Positions 1 to 7,590 of a stretch of DNA of 21,288 nt are shown here, in pieces (the first letter of the stretch is position 1; each line of letters begins with the position of its first letter). The notes under the pieces were generated by a model, which saw only the letters and a program-made list of their open reading frames with translations, made no database searches and was not told where the DNA came from. Source of the DNA: Terrimesophilobacter sp036833635 (GTDB lineage Bacteria > Actinomycetota > Actinomycetes > Actinomycetales > Microbacteriaceae); contig DAITPJ010000032.1 of the NCBI GenBank assembly GCA_036833635.1, positions 1-21,288 on the forward strand. Direction: 5' to 3'. A program made the position numbers and the translations under genes.

Positions 1-1094
1 TCGGCCGCGAGGCGATCGACGAGCTCGAGCGCGGTCGCGGGACCCGTCGCCATGGCGACAGCGACGGCGCGGTTGAGCTCGACGACCGGGCTCGGCGCCA
101 CCCGCCCGAGTACCTCGTAGAGAAGCACGATGCCCTTCCAATCGGTCGCTTCAACACTCGGGGCAACCGCGTGACACTCGGCGATCGCCGCCTGGAGCGC
201 GTAGGCGGACCGGCCCCTGCCGAGTGCATCCGCCTTCGCCAGCGCCGCGCGTCCGCGGAGGATCTGAGCGCGGTCCCAGCGCGAACGGTCCTGGTCGGCG
301 AGAAGTACGGGCGTGCCATCCGGTCTCTCGCGCGCGGCGAACCGCGACGCCTGGAACTCCATGAGCGCGACGAGGCCGTGGACCTCAGGTTCGCGCGGGA
401 GCAGGCTTTGGAGCACCCGCCCCAGGCGCAGGGCTTCGTTCGCGAGGTCGGCCCGAACCCAGCGGCCGCCTGAGGTCGCGGCGTACCCTTCGGTGAAGAC
501 GAGGTATACGACCGCGAGCACGGATCCGAGCCGCCCACTCCACTCGGCCGGATCCGGGGACTCGAAGGGCACCTTCGCGGCAGCAAGAGACTTCTTCGCC
601 CGGACGATGCGCTGCTGGATCGTCGCGACCGGCACGAGGAACATCCGCGCGATCTCCTCGGTCGTGAGACCGCCGACGACGCGCAGGGTGAGCGCGACCT
701 GCGCCTCCCGCGAGAGCACCGGATGGCATGCCGTGAAGACGAGCCTGAGCACGTCATCCGGAATGGGCTGCCACTCCGCGTCGGTGCTCTCCGCAAGGTC
801 GTGGGCGATCGCGCGATAGCGATCGTCGAGACGCTCGCGGCGCCGCCATCCGTCGATCGCCTTGTTCTTGGCCACCGCCGTGAGCCACGCCCCCGCGTTG
901 ACCGGCACACCCGCCTTCGGCCACTGGGTGAGCGCGTCAGCGAGTGCCTCCTGGGCGAGGTCCTCCGCAAGATCGAGGCTGCCCACCATCTTTGCGAGGG
1001 TTGAGACGATCCGCGCGCTCTCGATGCGCCAGACCGCGTCGACCGAGCGGCGGATGTCGGGCGGGAGCGGATCACCGATGCGTTTCGTGCTCAT
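1..1094 (-). CDS. ECF42-type RNA polymerase sigma factor (3' end off window)
   Basis: This is an alternative sigma factor of the ECF group with a long C-terminal extension (DUF6596/TPR-like), matching the ECF42 group. It should direct RNA polymerase to a small regulon that includes its own operon. The ATG at 1094 has GGGGAG a few bases upstream. The translated N-terminus runs MSTKRIGDPLPPDIRR, then a region-2-like helix (SLDLAEDLAQEALADAL) and a region-4 helix-turn-helix (LTTEEIARMFLVPVATIQQR). After about residue 180 comes the extension (VYLVFTEGYAAT, later EVLGRVAPSPVVELNRAVA), a hallmark of the group. About 364 codons are visible and the reading frame is still open at base 1; family members are roughly 400 residues. 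It lies 25 bp after a YCII/DGPF gene, the usual partner. No anti-sigma factor is present, as is typical of ECF42. Confidence 0.9.
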   Translation of the reverse strand, partial: MSTKRIGDPLPPDIRRSVDAVWRIESARIVSTLAKMVGSLDLAEDLAQEALADALTQWPKAGVPVNAGAWLTAVAKNKAIDGWRRRERLDDRYRAIAHDLAESTDAEWQPIPDDVLRLVFTACHPVLSREAQVALTLRVVGGLTTEEIARMFLVPVATIQQRIVRAKKSLAAAKVPFESPDPAEWSGRLGSVLAVVYLVFTEGYAATSGGRWVRADLANEALRLGRVLQSLLPREPEVHGLVALMEFQASRFAARERPDGTPVLLADQDRSRWDRAQILRGRAALAKADALGRGRSAYALQAAIAECHAVAPSVEATDWKGIVLLYEVLGRVAPSPVVELNRAVAVAMATGPATALELVDRLAA

Positions 1095-1119
1095 GTCAAC
1101 TCCCCGCTCCCGCCCCGAC

Positions 1120-1545
1120 CTACTTGCCCTCGGCCGCAGCGCGCCACCCCTTCTCCTTCTGGATGTACTCGTTGTCGGCGAACGCGGCGAAGTCGCTCTC
1201 GTCGGTCACGCGCCGGACTTCGAGCTTCGAACCCGGACCCATCGGGCAGCGCCGTGCCCACTCGATGGCTTCCTCACGTGTTGCGACCTCGAGGATCCAG
1301 AAGCCATTGAACAACTCGTGTGTCTCGCCGTAGGGGCCATCCGTGACGGTGGGCGGCTCGGTCGAGAAGTCGACGACGAACGCGGTGCTCAGGTCGTCGG
1401 CGAGGCCGTCGCCGCCGACCATCACCCCCGCGTTGATGAGCTCCTCGTTGTAGGCGCCCATCTTGTTGATGATCTCCTCGAAGTCGGCGTTCTGGTACGC
1501 CTTGACGGACTCCTCCGTCGCTCGCATGATGAGCATGAACTTCAC
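1120..1545 (-). CDS. YCII-related (DGPF) domain protein
   Basis: This 141-residue protein is of the YCII/DGPF fold, a small alpha/beta ferredoxin-like dimer of uncertain biochemical role. Members are repeatedly found beside ECF42 sigma factors and are thought to be part of their regulon. The sequence opens MKFMLIMRATEES, typical of the family, and carries the signature TDGPYGETHELFNGFWIL near the middle, where DGPY replaces the usual DGPF. The start is GTG 1545, with AGGGAG 6 nt upstream. It is the first gene of a two-gene operon with the sigma factor downstream (25 bp gap). A possible ECF42 promoter lies about 70 bp upstream. The family call is solid; the substrate, if any, is unknown. Confidence 0.92.
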   Translation of the reverse strand: MKFMLIMRATEESVKAYQNADFEEIINKMGAYNEELINAGVMVGGDGLADDLSTAFVVDFSTEPPTVTDGPYGETHELFNGFWILEVATREEAIEWARRCPMGPGSKLEVRRVTDESDFAAFADNEYIQKEKGWRAAAEGK

Positions 1546-1616
1546 TGGTCTCTCCCTTCTTCGGATCGCTCAGGATCTCTGCGGTGAGGCGCCGAAAGGC
1601 ATCCTCTAACTATTGC

Positions 1617-1643
1617 GTCGAACGGCGCCGAGCGAAATCGACA
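1617..1643 (-). promoter_or_regulatory. Candidate ECF42-dependent promoter of the YCII-sigma operon
   Basis: On the minus strand TGTCGA (1643-1638) is followed by a 17-nt spacer and CGAC (1620-1617). From memory, ECF42 promoters have TGTCGA at -35 and a CGA-type -10 element. The spacing is normal for ECF sigma factors. It would give a leader of roughly 65 nt before the GTG at 1545. The motif match is seen; the function is inferred. Confidence 0.5.
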
Positions 1644-1728
1644 GGTGCTGTGAATTCGCGTCGGAGGCTGCCCTCTCGCGAAAAAAAGTCCTATCGCGCG
1701 CAGGGAATTGCGCCCTAGGCTAACGCGC

Positions 1729-2217
1729 ATGTTGTATCTCACGATGGTGTTTCTGCACGTCCTGGGCGTGATCGTTTTCGTCCTCGGACACGGCGCGTCG
1801 ATCGCAGTCGCCTTCCGGTTGCGCAAGGAGCGCGACCACTCCCGGATCGCGGCCATGCTCGACGTCTCGTCCTGGAGCACAGGGCTCATGTACCTCGGCC
1901 TGCTCCTCACGATCGTGCCGGGAATCGTCCTGGGTTTCCTCGGAAGTTATTGGGGAACCTGGTGGCTCTGGATTTCGATCGTGCTTCTTGTGATCGTCAT
2001 GGGGGCGATGTACGGGGTCGCTTCCCCGTACTACCTGAAGCTGCGGGCGGCAACTGGTGCAACCGTCGCGCCGGGGGCCAAAGCGAAGCTCGAAGGCCTC
2101 AACTCGGAGGGTGCCGTTGCGTCACTCGCCGCGTCCTCGCGCCCCATGATGCTCGCCCTCATCGGCGGCGTCGGCCTCGTCGTTATCCTGTGGCTCATGA
2201 TCGCCCAGCCGGGCTGA
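1729..2217 (+). CDS. Small integral membrane protein, DUF2269-like
   Basis: This 162-residue polytopic membrane protein has about four hydrophobic segments: near residues 2-22 (MVFLHVLGVIVFVLGHG), 45-67, 75-95 and 137-157. The His-bearing first helix followed by a cytosolic RLRKERDHSR loop resembles DUF2269-type proteins. No catalytic motif is evident. I chose ATG 1729 over a TTG 21 bases earlier because the ATG begins directly with the first helix. There is no Shine-Dalgarno sequence, and a -10-like TAGGCT (1716-1721) sits 7 bases before the ATG, which suggests a leaderless transcript. It precedes the cytochrome b gene on the same strand but 153 bp apart, so co-transcription is uncertain. 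The family assignment is moderate. Confidence 0.75.
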   Translation: MLYLTMVFLHVLGVIVFVLGHGASIAVAFRLRKERDHSRIAAMLDVSSWSTGLMYLGLLLTIVPGIVLGFLGSYWGTWWLWISIVLLVIVMGAMYGVASPYYLKLRAATGATVAPGAKAKLEGLNSEGAVASLAASSRPMMLALIGGVGLVVILWLMIAQPG

Positions 2218-2260
2218 GCGACCCGAGCCGAAGCGAGGATTGTCGAGGCGGATGCCTGAA

Positions 2261-2291
2261 TTGTCCTCGGGGGTTACTCCGTGGATAGGAT
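2261..2291 (+). promoter_or_regulatory. Possible promoter of the cytochrome b gene
   Basis: TTGTCC (2261-2266) and TAGGAT (2286-2291) resemble -35 and -10 hexamers with a slightly long 19-bp spacer. Transcription would start near 2298, which favours the ATG at 2371 over the GTG at 2281 as the cytochrome b start. This is weak evidence from sequence only. Confidence 0.35.
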
Positions 2292-2370
2292 TAATGCGAC
2301 CGGATGCGGCTATGCCGGCTCCCGCACAGCGTGGGAGCTCGAGACGCGGCCGCTCCCCCGGCCGGACCTC

Positions 2371-3975
2371 ATGGAGATCGAGACGCGCCCCGCGCCGAGC
2401 GATCGCTTCGTCCGATATCTGGCGGAGCGGACCGCGATCGGCAGGCGCGCCAGGGCCCTCTCCGGAGTGCTGCGCCGCCGCGTCATCCCGAACCACTGGT
2501 CGAACATGTTCGGCGTCGTGTCGATGGCCTGCGTCGCGGTGTTGTTCCTGACGGGCCTGTTCCTCATGTTCTTCTACGCGCCGTCGAGCGCAATCATCGA
2601 GTACGACGGCAGCTATGCTCCGTTGCGCGGAATCGAGATGTCACGGGCTCTCGACTCGACACTCCACATCTCCTTCGACGTGCGCGCCGGGCTGCTCATG
2701 AGACAGGCGCACCACTGGGCGGGGTTGCTCCTGCCCGCCTCGCTCATCCTGCAACTGCTGACGACGTTCTTCACCGGCGGTTTCCGGCATCCGCGCCGCG
2801 GAAGCTGGGTTCTGCTCTTCCTCATCTTCGTCGTCGCGCTCATCGGCGGGTGGAGCGGATACGCGCTTCCGGATGACATGCTCTCCGGCACCGGGCTGCG
2901 GATCGTGGAAGGCATCGTCCTGGCGATCCCCGTGGTCGGGACCTGGGCATCCAGCCTGCTGTTCGGAGGCCCGTTTCCCGGCGAAATCCTGGCTCACCTC
3001 TACCCCGTCCATGTGGCGGTCGTGCCCGTGCTTCTCGTCCTGCTGCTCTCGCTGCGCATCTGGATCGCCTACGAGCAGCGCCCCGCGCAGTTCCCGGGCC
3101 CGGGTCGCATCCACGAGAACGTCGTGGGTGTCCCCATCCTGCCCAATGCTGCCGTGAGAGCCGCCGGCCTCTTCTTCGTCGTGGTCGGTGCCATTGTCGC
3201 GATTTCCGCGACGGTCACGGTGAGCCCGATCTGGCTCTACGGTCCCTCCTCGCCAGGTGATGCGTCTGCCGGCAGCCAGCCCGACTGGTACACGGGGTTC
3301 CTCGACGGGGCGCTTCGGCTCGTGCCGCCCGGGTGGGAGTTCGTCTGGCTCGACCGGACCTGGACGCTCGCGATCCTCGTTCCGCTCGCGGTCGTCACGC
3401 TCTTCCTCCTTCTCGTGGTCGCCTATCCGTTCATCGAGGGCTGGATCACCGGGGACCATCACGAGCATCACCTCCTCGACCGTCCAAGGAATGTGCCGAC
3501 GAGGACGGCCATCGGCGTCGCCGGGATCGCGTTCTACGGCGTGCTGTGGGGCGCCGGGAGCGCCGACCTGGCCGCTACGCAGCTCCATCTGAACCTGGAG
3601 GCCGTGGTGAATGTCCTCCGGGCCGGTGTCGTGGTCGCTCCCCTCGTCGCCTTCTTCGTCACGCGGAGGGTTTGCCTCGCCCTGCAGAAGAAGGACCGCG
3701 AGCTCCTCCTCCACGGCGTCGAGACCGGCCGCATCGTGCGGATGCCGGGCGGCGAATACATCGAAGTGCACGCGCCGCTCGGGCCGTTCGAGCGCTGGCG
3801 GCTCATCGACGTGCTGGAGTACGCGCCCATGGTGCTGCGCCCGGATGCCGACGGCAGGACCTCGTGGACGCAGCGTCTGCGCTACCGGCTGTCCCGCCTC
3901 TTCTTCGAGGACCGGATCCGACCCGTGACCCCCGCCGAGCTCGAAACCGACACCTCCCATCCGGCGGGCGACTAA
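2371..3975 (+). CDS. Orphan QcrB-like cytochrome b with one heme site altered
   Basis: This 534-residue membrane protein matches actinobacterial QcrB, the cytochrome b subunit of the cytochrome bc complex that oxidises menaquinol, along nearly its whole length. Recognisable landmarks are VIPNHWSNMFG at the N-terminus, RQAHHWAG (111-118), the Qo-site segment GYALPDDMLSGTGLR, QFPGPGRIHENVVGV and PDWYTGFLDGALRL, the actinobacterial form of PEWY. The heme bL ligands are kept (H114 in helix B, H214 in helix D). The positions that normally bind heme bH are Q128 (14 after H114) and R229 (15 after H214). No qcrC, qcrA or cytochrome oxidase gene is nearby. ATG 2371 matches the usual QcrB N-terminus; a GTG at 2281 would add 30 residues. 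The protein is clearly a paralogue and its partner is unknown. Confidence 0.9.
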   Translation: MEIETRPAPSDRFVRYLAERTAIGRRARALSGVLRRRVIPNHWSNMFGVVSMACVAVLFLTGLFLMFFYAPSSAIIEYDGSYAPLRGIEMSRALDSTLHISFDVRAGLLMRQAHHWAGLLLPASLILQLLTTFFTGGFRHPRRGSWVLLFLIFVVALIGGWSGYALPDDMLSGTGLRIVEGIVLAIPVVGTWASSLLFGGPFPGEILAHLYPVHVAVVPVLLVLLLSLRIWIAYEQRPAQFPGPGRIHENVVGVPILPNAAVRAAGLFFVVVGAIVAISATVTVSPIWLYGPSSPGDASAGSQPDWYTGFLDGALRLVPPGWEFVWLDRTWTLAILVPLAVVTLFLLLVVAYPFIEGWITGDHHEHHLLDRPRNVPTRTAIGVAGIAFYGVLWGAGSADLAATQLHLNLEAVVNVLRAGVVVAPLVAFFVTRRVCLALQKKDRELLLHGVETGRIVRMPGGEYIEVHAPLGPFERWRLIDVLEYAPMVLRPDADGRTSWTQRLRYRLSRLFFEDRIRPVTPAELETDTSHPAGD

Positions 3976-4018
3976 CGCACTGTGGCGCTTGCGAATCGTA
4001 CGATCACGCACTTTAGTC

Positions 4019-4048
4019 TTGCCTTATATAAGGCAACTCTGCTAACTT
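4019..4048 (+). promoter_or_regulatory. ArsR-SRPBCC promoter with 18-bp palindromic operator
   Basis: TTGCCTTATATAAGGCAA at 4019-4036 is a perfect palindrome. Its first six bases can serve as a -35 (TTGCCT), followed after 18 bp by TAACTT (4043-4048) as a -10. Transcription would begin at about the ATG at 4055, so the mRNA is probably leaderless; no Shine-Dalgarno sequence is present. A repressor on the palindrome would block polymerase, consistent with autoregulation by the adjacent ArsR protein. Confidence 0.65.
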
Positions 4049-4054
4049 GTCGGT

Positions 4055-4405
4055 ATGAACGCGTTCGACATTCTCGGCGATCCGGTCCGGCAGCGGATAC
4101 TGGAGCTGCTCCTCGATGAGGAGCTCTCGTCGGGTGATATTGCGGTGGTCATCCGGAAGGAGTTCGGCATCAGCCAGCCCGCCGTCTCGCAGCACCTCCG
4201 GGTTCTGCGCGAGGGCGGCTTCGCGAACGTGCGCGCGGAGGGCGCGCGACGACTGTACGCCATCGACTCCGCTCCCCTGCAGGAGCTCGATCGATGGCTG
4301 CAGCCGTTCCGGGCCTTCTGGAATCAAAGACTTGACGCGCTGGGCACGGAACTCGCCCGAGGCCGTCGCCGTCACCACCCCGAAACACCATCAACGAAGG
4401 AGTGA
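4055..4405 (+). CDS. ArsR/SmtB-family winged-helix repressor
   Basis: This 116-residue DNA-binding protein opens MNAFDILGDPVRQRILELLLDEE, the typical first helices of ArsR regulators. The recognition helix follows (ISQPAVSQHLRVLREGGFANVRAEGARRLYAI), and the C-terminus is basic. No ELCVCDL metal-binding motif or cysteine pair is present, so it is probably not a metal sensor. It belongs to the subgroup paired with SRPBCC/AHSA1 proteins, and that gene follows here with a 3-4 bp overlap around the stop codon. It probably represses its own operon through the palindrome at 4019-4036. The ligand or signal is unknown. Confidence 0.92.
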   Translation: MNAFDILGDPVRQRILELLLDEELSSGDIAVVIRKEFGISQPAVSQHLRVLREGGFANVRAEGARRLYAIDSAPLQELDRWLQPFRAFWNQRLDALGTELARGRRRHHPETPSTKE

Positions 4406-4407
4406 CC

Positions 4408-5022
4408 GTGTTCGACATGCTCGACGAACTTGCCGCAATCCACCGTAGCGTCGCTCGCGACAACGGGACTGGGACCGTTTCGGTGTCGCTTTCCCGCACC
4501 TACCCGGCGGTTGCCGTGGACGTCTGGGACGCCCTGACCAGCTCGGAACGGCTCCCCCGCTGGTTCTATCCGATCAGCGGCGACCTCAAGGTCGGCGGCA
4601 GCTTCCAGCTCAAGGGGAACGCGGGCGGGGACATCCGTCGCTGCGACAAGCCGACCCTGCTGGAGGTGACGTTCGGCGGGCCGGAGAGCATCGTCGAAGT
4701 GCGCCTCGTTGAAACCGACGGCTCGACGTCCGTCGAGCTCACCCACAGCGTTCCGCTCGCCATGGCGGGCAGTGGTGCCGGCGCCCTCTTCGTGGGACCT
4801 GGCTGGGACGGCGCCCTGCTCGGACTCGGAATCCACCTGCACGGCGAACTCGTCGGCGATCCGCAGGAGGCAGCCAACTCCCCCGAGGTCATCGAGTTCA
4901 ACAAGGGTTCGATCGCGAAGTGGACGACCGCAGTCGAGTCTTCGGGCACGGCCAACGCGGAAGAGATCGCCGCCGGTCGCGAGGCGGCCACCGCCCAGTA
5001 CACGATCGTGCCCGGTCACTAA
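4408..5022 (+). CDS. SRPBCC / AHSA1-like domain protein
   Basis: This protein of about 204 residues has the START/Bet v1-like fold seen in activator of Hsp90 ATPase-1-like proteins. The signature is SRTYPAVAVDVWDALTSSERLPRWF followed by GDLKVGGSFQL and LLEVTFGG. These proteins bind small hydrophobic ligands in a central cavity; the ligand here is unknown. GTG 4408 is preferred because AAGGAG (4397-4402) lies 5 nt upstream, although GTG 4402, which overlaps the repressor stop, is also possible. It is translationally linked to the ArsR gene and probably co-regulated. The C-terminal 60 residues (after GDPQEAANSPEVIEF) extend beyond the minimal domain. Confidence 0.88.
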   Translation: MFDMLDELAAIHRSVARDNGTGTVSVSLSRTYPAVAVDVWDALTSSERLPRWFYPISGDLKVGGSFQLKGNAGGDIRRCDKPTLLEVTFGGPESIVEVRLVETDGSTSVELTHSVPLAMAGSGAGALFVGPGWDGALLGLGIHLHGELVGDPQEAANSPEVIEFNKGSIAKWTTAVESSGTANAEEIAAGREAATAQYTIVPGH

Positions 5023-5111
5023 CTCGCCGCTGCACAAGAGTGCCCACAACAGTTCACGCCGAGAGGATTCCCCCGTCGTGTCGTGGGTAGCATCTGGACC
5101 ATGCCGCTCCC

Positions 5112-5132
5112 GAGCCCCGCGAAACGCGGCTC
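5112..5132 (-). terminator. Hairpin at the end of the exopolysaccharide operon
   Basis: GAG-CC-CCGCG, loop AAA, CGCGG-CTC forms an 8-bp stem with a 2-nt bulge. It overlaps the stop codon of the UDP-glucose dehydrogenase gene. There is no T-tract, which is common in high-GC actinobacteria. It lies in the 108-bp gap between converging genes. Confidence 0.5.
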
Positions 5133-6540
5133 AGCCCCGACCGAGACGATCGAATGCCTCGACGGTCACGTGCGTATCCTGGCCGACACCCAGCTCGCAA
5201 AAGTCCCAACCGGCCGCCCGGTAGTCCTCGGCGTCCAGCGCATGCCGGGCGTCAACCATCCGTGGAGTGGCCACCAGCTTCGCGAGCTCGACGGGGTCTG
5301 CATCGCAGAACTCGTCCCATTCCGTGAGCAAGACGACGACGTCGGCGCCGACGAGGGCGTCATGCAGGGATTCGGCATAGTCGAGGTCGGGGTAGACCCG
5401 GTGAGCGTTGGAGATCGCTTCCGGATCGTACACACGCACCCGAGCGCCTTCGAGGTACAGCATCCGCGCGACGTCGAGTGCCGGGGCATCGCGCACGTCG
5501 TCTGAATTGGGCTTGAACGCGGCCCCGAGGGCTGCGACGGTGGTGTCCCTCAGGTCATCACCCGCGAGCTCGCGCACGAGGTCGACGGTGCGGACACGCC
5601 GACGGAGGTTGATCGCATCCACCTCACCCAGGAATGCGACGGCCTGGCCTGCTCCGAGTTCGCGCGCGCGATGTCGGAATGCCCGGATGTCCTTGGGCAG
5701 GCATCCGCCGCCGAAGCCGAGCCCCGGCTTGAGGAATCGTCCGCCGATCCTGTCGTCGAAGCTCAAAGCCTCCGCGAGAACGTTGACGTCGGCACCGGCC
5801 GCTTCGCAGACCTCGGACATCGCGTTGATGTAGGAGATCTTCGTCGCCAGGAAGGAGTTGGCGGCGACCTTCGTGAGCTCCGCGGTAGCGAGATCCGCGA
5901 CGACGACCGGCGTGCCGGCCCCGATGAGCGGGTGAAACACTGAGCGGAGGGTCTCCTCCGCCCACTCGGAGGACACCCCGAAGACGAGTCGATCGGGGTG
6001 GAGAGTGTCTTCGACGGCGAAGCCCTCGCGAAGGAATTCCGGATTCCACGCGAGTGCGAGATCGTCGCCAGCGGGCGATTGGTCCTGAACCACCTGCTCC
6101 AGCCGCGCTGCCGTCCCGACCGGGACGGTCGACTTCCCTACGAGCAGCGACCTGCGGTCGATGCGGGAGGCGAGTTCGGAGAATGCGGACTCGACATATC
6201 GAAGATCGGCCGCATCGGAGTCCGACGCCTGCGGAGTACCGACACACACGAAGTGAACGTCGCCGAAGGCTGCAGCTTCATCGAAGCTGGTGGTGAACCG
6301 CAGGCGTCCGGACTCGAGCGTCTCCTGCAGAAGCTCCGGCAGCCCGGGTTCGAAGAACGGCACGCTGCCGGCCGCCAGCGCCTCGATCTTGCTCTCGTCG
6401 ACATCCACGCCGAGGACGTCGTGCCCGAGCGCGGCCATGCACACGGCGTGCGTCGCCCCCAGATAGCCGGTACCGACCACCGTGACACGCGACTGCTGCC
6501 CGGCAGGTGCGTCGAGCGTTCTCCTGTTCATCATGTTCAT
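5131..6540 (-). CDS. ugd: UDP-glucose 6-dehydrogenase family protein
   Basis: This NAD-dependent enzyme (about 469 residues) should oxidise UDP-glucose twice to UDP-glucuronate, the donor for uronic-acid polymers. The Rossmann motif VVGTGYLG is at 21-28. KSTVPVG and NPEFLREGFAVEDTLHPDR follow, with the catalytic cysteine at C280 in GFGGGCLPKD. The LHPDR stretch fits UDP-glucose rather than GDP-mannose dehydrogenases, but the latter cannot be fully excluded. ATG 6540 is used because AGGA lies 7 nt upstream; a GTG one codon earlier is possible. It is the last gene of the operon, 42 bp after the beta-helix lipoprotein gene, and supplies the probable substrate of the GT2 synthase encoded first. 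Confidence 0.9.
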   Translation of the reverse strand: MNMMNRRTLDAPAGQQSRVTVVGTGYLGATHAVCMAALGHDVLGVDVDESKIEALAAGSVPFFEPGLPELLQETLESGRLRFTTSFDEAAAFGDVHFVCVGTPQASDSDAADLRYVESAFSELASRIDRRSLLVGKSTVPVGTAARLEQVVQDQSPAGDDLALAWNPEFLREGFAVEDTLHPDRLVFGVSSEWAEETLRSVFHPLIGAGTPVVVADLATAELTKVAANSFLATKISYINAMSEVCEAAGADVNVLAEALSFDDRIGGRFLKPGLGFGGGCLPKDIRAFRHRARELGAGQAVAFLGEVDAINLRRRVRTVDLVRELAGDDLRDTTVAALGAAFKPNSDDVRDAPALDVARMLYLEGARVRVYDPEAISNAHRVYPDLDYAESLHDALVGADVVVLLTEWDEFCDADPVELAKLVATPRMVDARHALDAEDYRAAGWDFCELGVGQDTHVTVEAFDRLGRG

Positions 6541-6582
6541 CACCTTTTCCTTTTGATCCGGCCCGGTCGGCCGGTCGTCGAT

Positions 6583-7590
6583 TCAGTCGGTACAGCTCAC
6601 GTTGGAGAGCCCAGCGGCGGCTCCGGATACGACGTTGTCGCAGGCCAGGACATTGTCGAGACGTGGTTGGAAGACGAACCCCGCCCCTGGACCGTCGACC
6701 TCGGCGGTATTGCGCGTGAAATGGTTGGCGCGCCCCCAGCCTTCGAGGATTTCGTGGGTCTGGAAGCCGTCCTTCGGCGACGAGGTTCCGACGTTCCCAG
6801 AGATGAGCCAGTCGTTTCCCTTGACGTCGACCCAGGAGTCGGCCTTCACCATCTCCGAGCCGTCGAAGTGGTTATCGGCGATCGCTCCCCCGGAGGTGCC
6901 CTCCTTGATATCGACCGCCTCGGCAGTGGTCTTCGAGATGGTGTTGCCGACGATGCGGTTTCGATCGCTGCGATCCGGATGGCAGTCGCTGATGTCGCAC
7001 CAGTTGTCCTGCGCGGTGCCCACGTAGATCCCCTCGCCGAGGGAGGCCTTACGCAGGCCGGTGGATGAGATCCGGTTGCCCACGACGAGATTGTCGACGC
7101 TGAAGCGACGAAGATGGATCCCTTCATCGCCGACGCCCTCGACGACGAGCCCCCCGAGAACGACCCGCTCGACCCGGTCGGCCATGATGCCCTTCTTGCC
7201 GTTTCGAACGGTGAATCCCAGCACTCGCCAGTAACGCACGCCATCGAGGTGGAGCACGTACCCGCCATCGACTCCGCCTCCGTCGAGAATGGCGCCCGGA
7301 CCGCCGCAGAGGTAGATCGGACGGTCAGCGCTCCCGTCTTCACGCGCGGTGAACGACCCGTGGTAGACGCCGTCGGCAAGGCCGATGACCGCGCCGGGCG
7401 CGGCCTCCTCGAGCGCGACGTGCAATTCATCGGCCGAACTCACCTCGACCGTCGCCGGGGGGCAGGTCGGCACCGCATCCGTCGTGCTCTGCCCCGTCGG
7501 AGCGGGGCTCTCGGCCTGGCTTGCAGGAGCGCACCCCGACACAAGCGCGATGAGTACGACCGTGACGACCATCGGCGGTCGCAGGCTCAT
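6583..7590 (-). CDS. Right-handed beta-helix lipoprotein
   Basis: This 335-residue surface lipoprotein has a short signal peptide ending in the lipobox VSGC, with C20 as the lipidated cysteine. A Ser/Thr/Pro-rich linker follows. The remainder is a parallel beta-helix of PbH1 repeats resembling NosD and polysaccharide lyases (AVIGLADGVYHGSFTAR, GPGAILDGGG, GFTVRNGKKGIMADRVERVVLGGL, NRIVGNTISKTTAEAVDIKEG). K229 in VDIKEG and the later WVDVKGNDW are candidate active-site or ligand residues by analogy with beta-helix lyases; this is inference. ATG 7590 overlaps the stop of the preceding gene by 4 bp (ATGA), so the two are translationally coupled. Probable role: cleaving, epimerising or binding the polymer made by the operon. 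Confidence 0.88.
   Translation of the reverse strand: MSLRPPMVVTVVLIALVSGCAPASQAESPAPTGQSTTDAVPTCPPATVEVSSADELHVALEEAAPGAVIGLADGVYHGSFTAREDGSADRPIYLCGGPGAILDGGGVDGGYVLHLDGVRYWRVLGFTVRNGKKGIMADRVERVVLGGLVVEGVGDEGIHLRRFSVDNLVVGNRISSTGLRKASLGEGIYVGTAQDNWCDISDCHPDRSDRNRIVGNTISKTTAEAVDIKEGTSGGAIADNHFDGSEMVKADSWVDVKGNDWLISGNVGTSSPKDGFQTHEILEGWGRANHFTRNTAEVDGPGAGFVFQPRLDNVLACDNVVSGAAAGLSNVSCTD

Noticed and set aside
2241..2266. Second ECF42 promoter before the cytochrome b gene (TGTCGA at 2241)
   Set aside because: No CGA/CGTC element at 16-17 bp downstream.
2641..4011. 456-codon open frame on minus, opposite the cytochrome b gene
   Set aside because: Its translation is low-complexity, charged (RDEH-rich) and without family motifs, while the plus-strand frame encodes a clear QcrB. 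It is an antisense shadow typical of high GC.
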